From assembly GCA_963702765.1 (NCBI GenBank), contig CAVPEB010000075.1, positions 1 to 64,000 on the forward strand: DNA of 64,000 bases, read 5' to 3'. The notes beneath the pieces were generated by a model. That model saw nothing but the letters and a program-made list of their open reading frames with translations, did no database searches and had not been told where the DNA came from. Shown here in pieces: positions 63,231 to 64,000 of this stretch (position 1 is the stretch's first letter; the number at the start of each line of letters is the position of its first letter). Both the position numbers and the translations under genes were made by a program. This DNA comes from DATMNR01 sp963702765 (GTDB lineage Bacteria; Chloroflexota; Ktedonobacteria; Ktedonobacterales; Ktedonobacteraceae).

Positions 63231-64000
63231 AAAGACTCAAATCGCTCCTGATTTCCTGGGAGGCTTTGCTTGTGATACTGCTTCTGATCAGTGTTGTAAT
63301 CGGCAGTGTACTTTCACCCTACTTCTTGAGCGGATTTAATTTCAATGCACTCACCAGTAACACTATGGAAATAGCCATCATGGCTCTACCGATGACACTT
63401 ATTATTATCGCGGGCGAGATTGATTTATCGGTTGGTTCGGTGCTGGGGCTTTCCAGTGTTGTGCTGGGGCTACTCTGGGAGAGCGGGCATCCCATGTGGC
63501 TCGCGATAGGAGTAGCACTACTCGTTGGTCTTGTTGCAGGGTATCTAAACGGCATACTCGTCACAATGCTTGCATTGCCCTCATTGGTCGTAACAATTGG
63601 CACGCTCGCCCTGTATCGCGGTCTGGCCTTTGTTGTCCTGGGTGATCAAGCAGTCAGCGACTTTCCAATCTCCTTTACAAATTTGGGATTTAGCTCTATC
63701 CCGGGCACTGAGATTCCCTGGTCCTTTTTGATCTTTGCCATCCTGGCGGTGATTTTTGGGGTAGTGTTGCATATGAGTAGATGGGGCAGGCAAATTTACG
63801 CCATGGGCAACAACAAAGAGGCAGCGCGCTTTTCTGGGATCAATGTGAGCCGGGTGAAGCTGGTGCTGTTCATGCTCTCCGGATTGATCGCGGCGCTTGC
63901 CGGAGTGATATTTACCGCACGCCTGTCCAGTGCTCGACCGGATAATGCAATAGGGTTCGAACTCTATGTCGTAACGGTTGTCTTGTTGGGAGGCGTTAAC
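63227..64000 (+). CDS. Sugar ABC transporter permease, second (partial at window edge)
   Basis: ATG 63227 overlaps the preceding stop (ATGA). It is open to the end of the window for about 258 codons with RbsC-like features: NTMEIAIMALPMTLIIIAGEIDLSVGSVLGLS, YRGLAFVVLGDQAV, GRQIYAMGNNKEAARFSGI and VVTVVLLGGVN at the edge. Distinct in sequence from the first permease. The substrate-binding protein is not in the window and may lie just beyond it. Confidence 0.92.
   Translation, partial: MKRLKSLLISWEALLVILLLISVVIGSVLSPYFLSGFNFNALTSNTMEIAIMALPMTLIIIAGEIDLSVGSVLGLSSVVLGLLWESGHPMWLAIGVALLVGLVAGYLNGILVTMLALPSLVVTIGTLALYRGLAFVVLGDQAVSDFPISFTNLGFSSIPGTEIPWSFLIFAILAVIFGVVLHMSRWGRQIYAMGNNKEAARFSGINVSRVKLVLFMLSGLIAALAGVIFTARLSSARPDNAIGFELYVVTVVLLGGVN

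Overview
The window looks like chromosomal DNA of a Chloroflexota bacterium, most likely a Ktedonobacteria-type soil or aerobic lineage. This is inferred from the gene repertoire and moderate GC, not from a marker gene: DUF951, a DUF4388/Roadblock response regulator, GT87-type membrane proteins, a PspA/flotillin/NfeD cluster, and a LacI-controlled sugar ABC system with two permeases. It is mostly housekeeping DNA with many short operons on both strands. I found no tRNA, rRNA, CRISPR array, integrase or insertion sequence.

Layout. 1-5.3 kb: a lipoprotein cut by the window edge, nadK-recN, a damaged thymidine kinase-like gene and a long non-coding stretch with hairpins. 5.3-13.98 kb: small membrane protein, GNAT, GT87-type protein, two tandem TPR proteins, rlmD-maf and gluQRS (both frameshifted). 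14.3-18.2 kb: a MoxR/DUF58/DUF4129 operon. 18.4-24.6 kb: MscS, nadD-DUF951, a frameshifted MFS transporter, an HELSH membrane protein and a frameshifted APH-like/P-loop kinase. 24.9-34.6 kb: ftsH, a two-domain universal stress protein, mutS-mutL, a sulfotransferase-like protein and a lone SdhD-like subunit. 34.7-39.8 kb: DUF2231, a frameshifted NAD(P)-binding protein, membrane protein, FAD monooxygenase, GNAT and DJ-1/PfpI. 39.9-45.2 kb: metH and cysS with a structured leader. 45.3-50 kb: phosphoesterase, penicillin acylase-family hydrolase and GT2. 50.1-56.1 kb: XRE regulator, NfeD-like, flotillin, PspA and a response regulator. 56.2-58.9 kb: rpiA, panC and panB. 59-64 kb: a LacI repressor divergent from a sugar ABC transporter whose second permease runs off the window.

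The most striking overall observation is that conserved genes are repeatedly broken by one-base changes in short homopolymers: rlmD, gluQRS (twice), MFS, APH-kinase, NAD(P)-binding protein, thymidine kinase (twice) and perhaps MscS. Most look like +1 insertions. Some produce misleading reading frames, notably an apparent RlmD-Maf fusion. Draft-assembly error is the simplest explanation, but real gene decay cannot be excluded from sequence alone.

The best non-coding candidates are a three-hairpin element at 37173-37272 with 27-bp perfect arms, a cysS leader whose hairpin loop can pair with two alternative partners, and a textbook sigma70 promoter with an 18-bp LacI-type operator at 60417-60470. 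An unassigned structured leader lies ahead of a small membrane protein at 5.17-5.29 kb.
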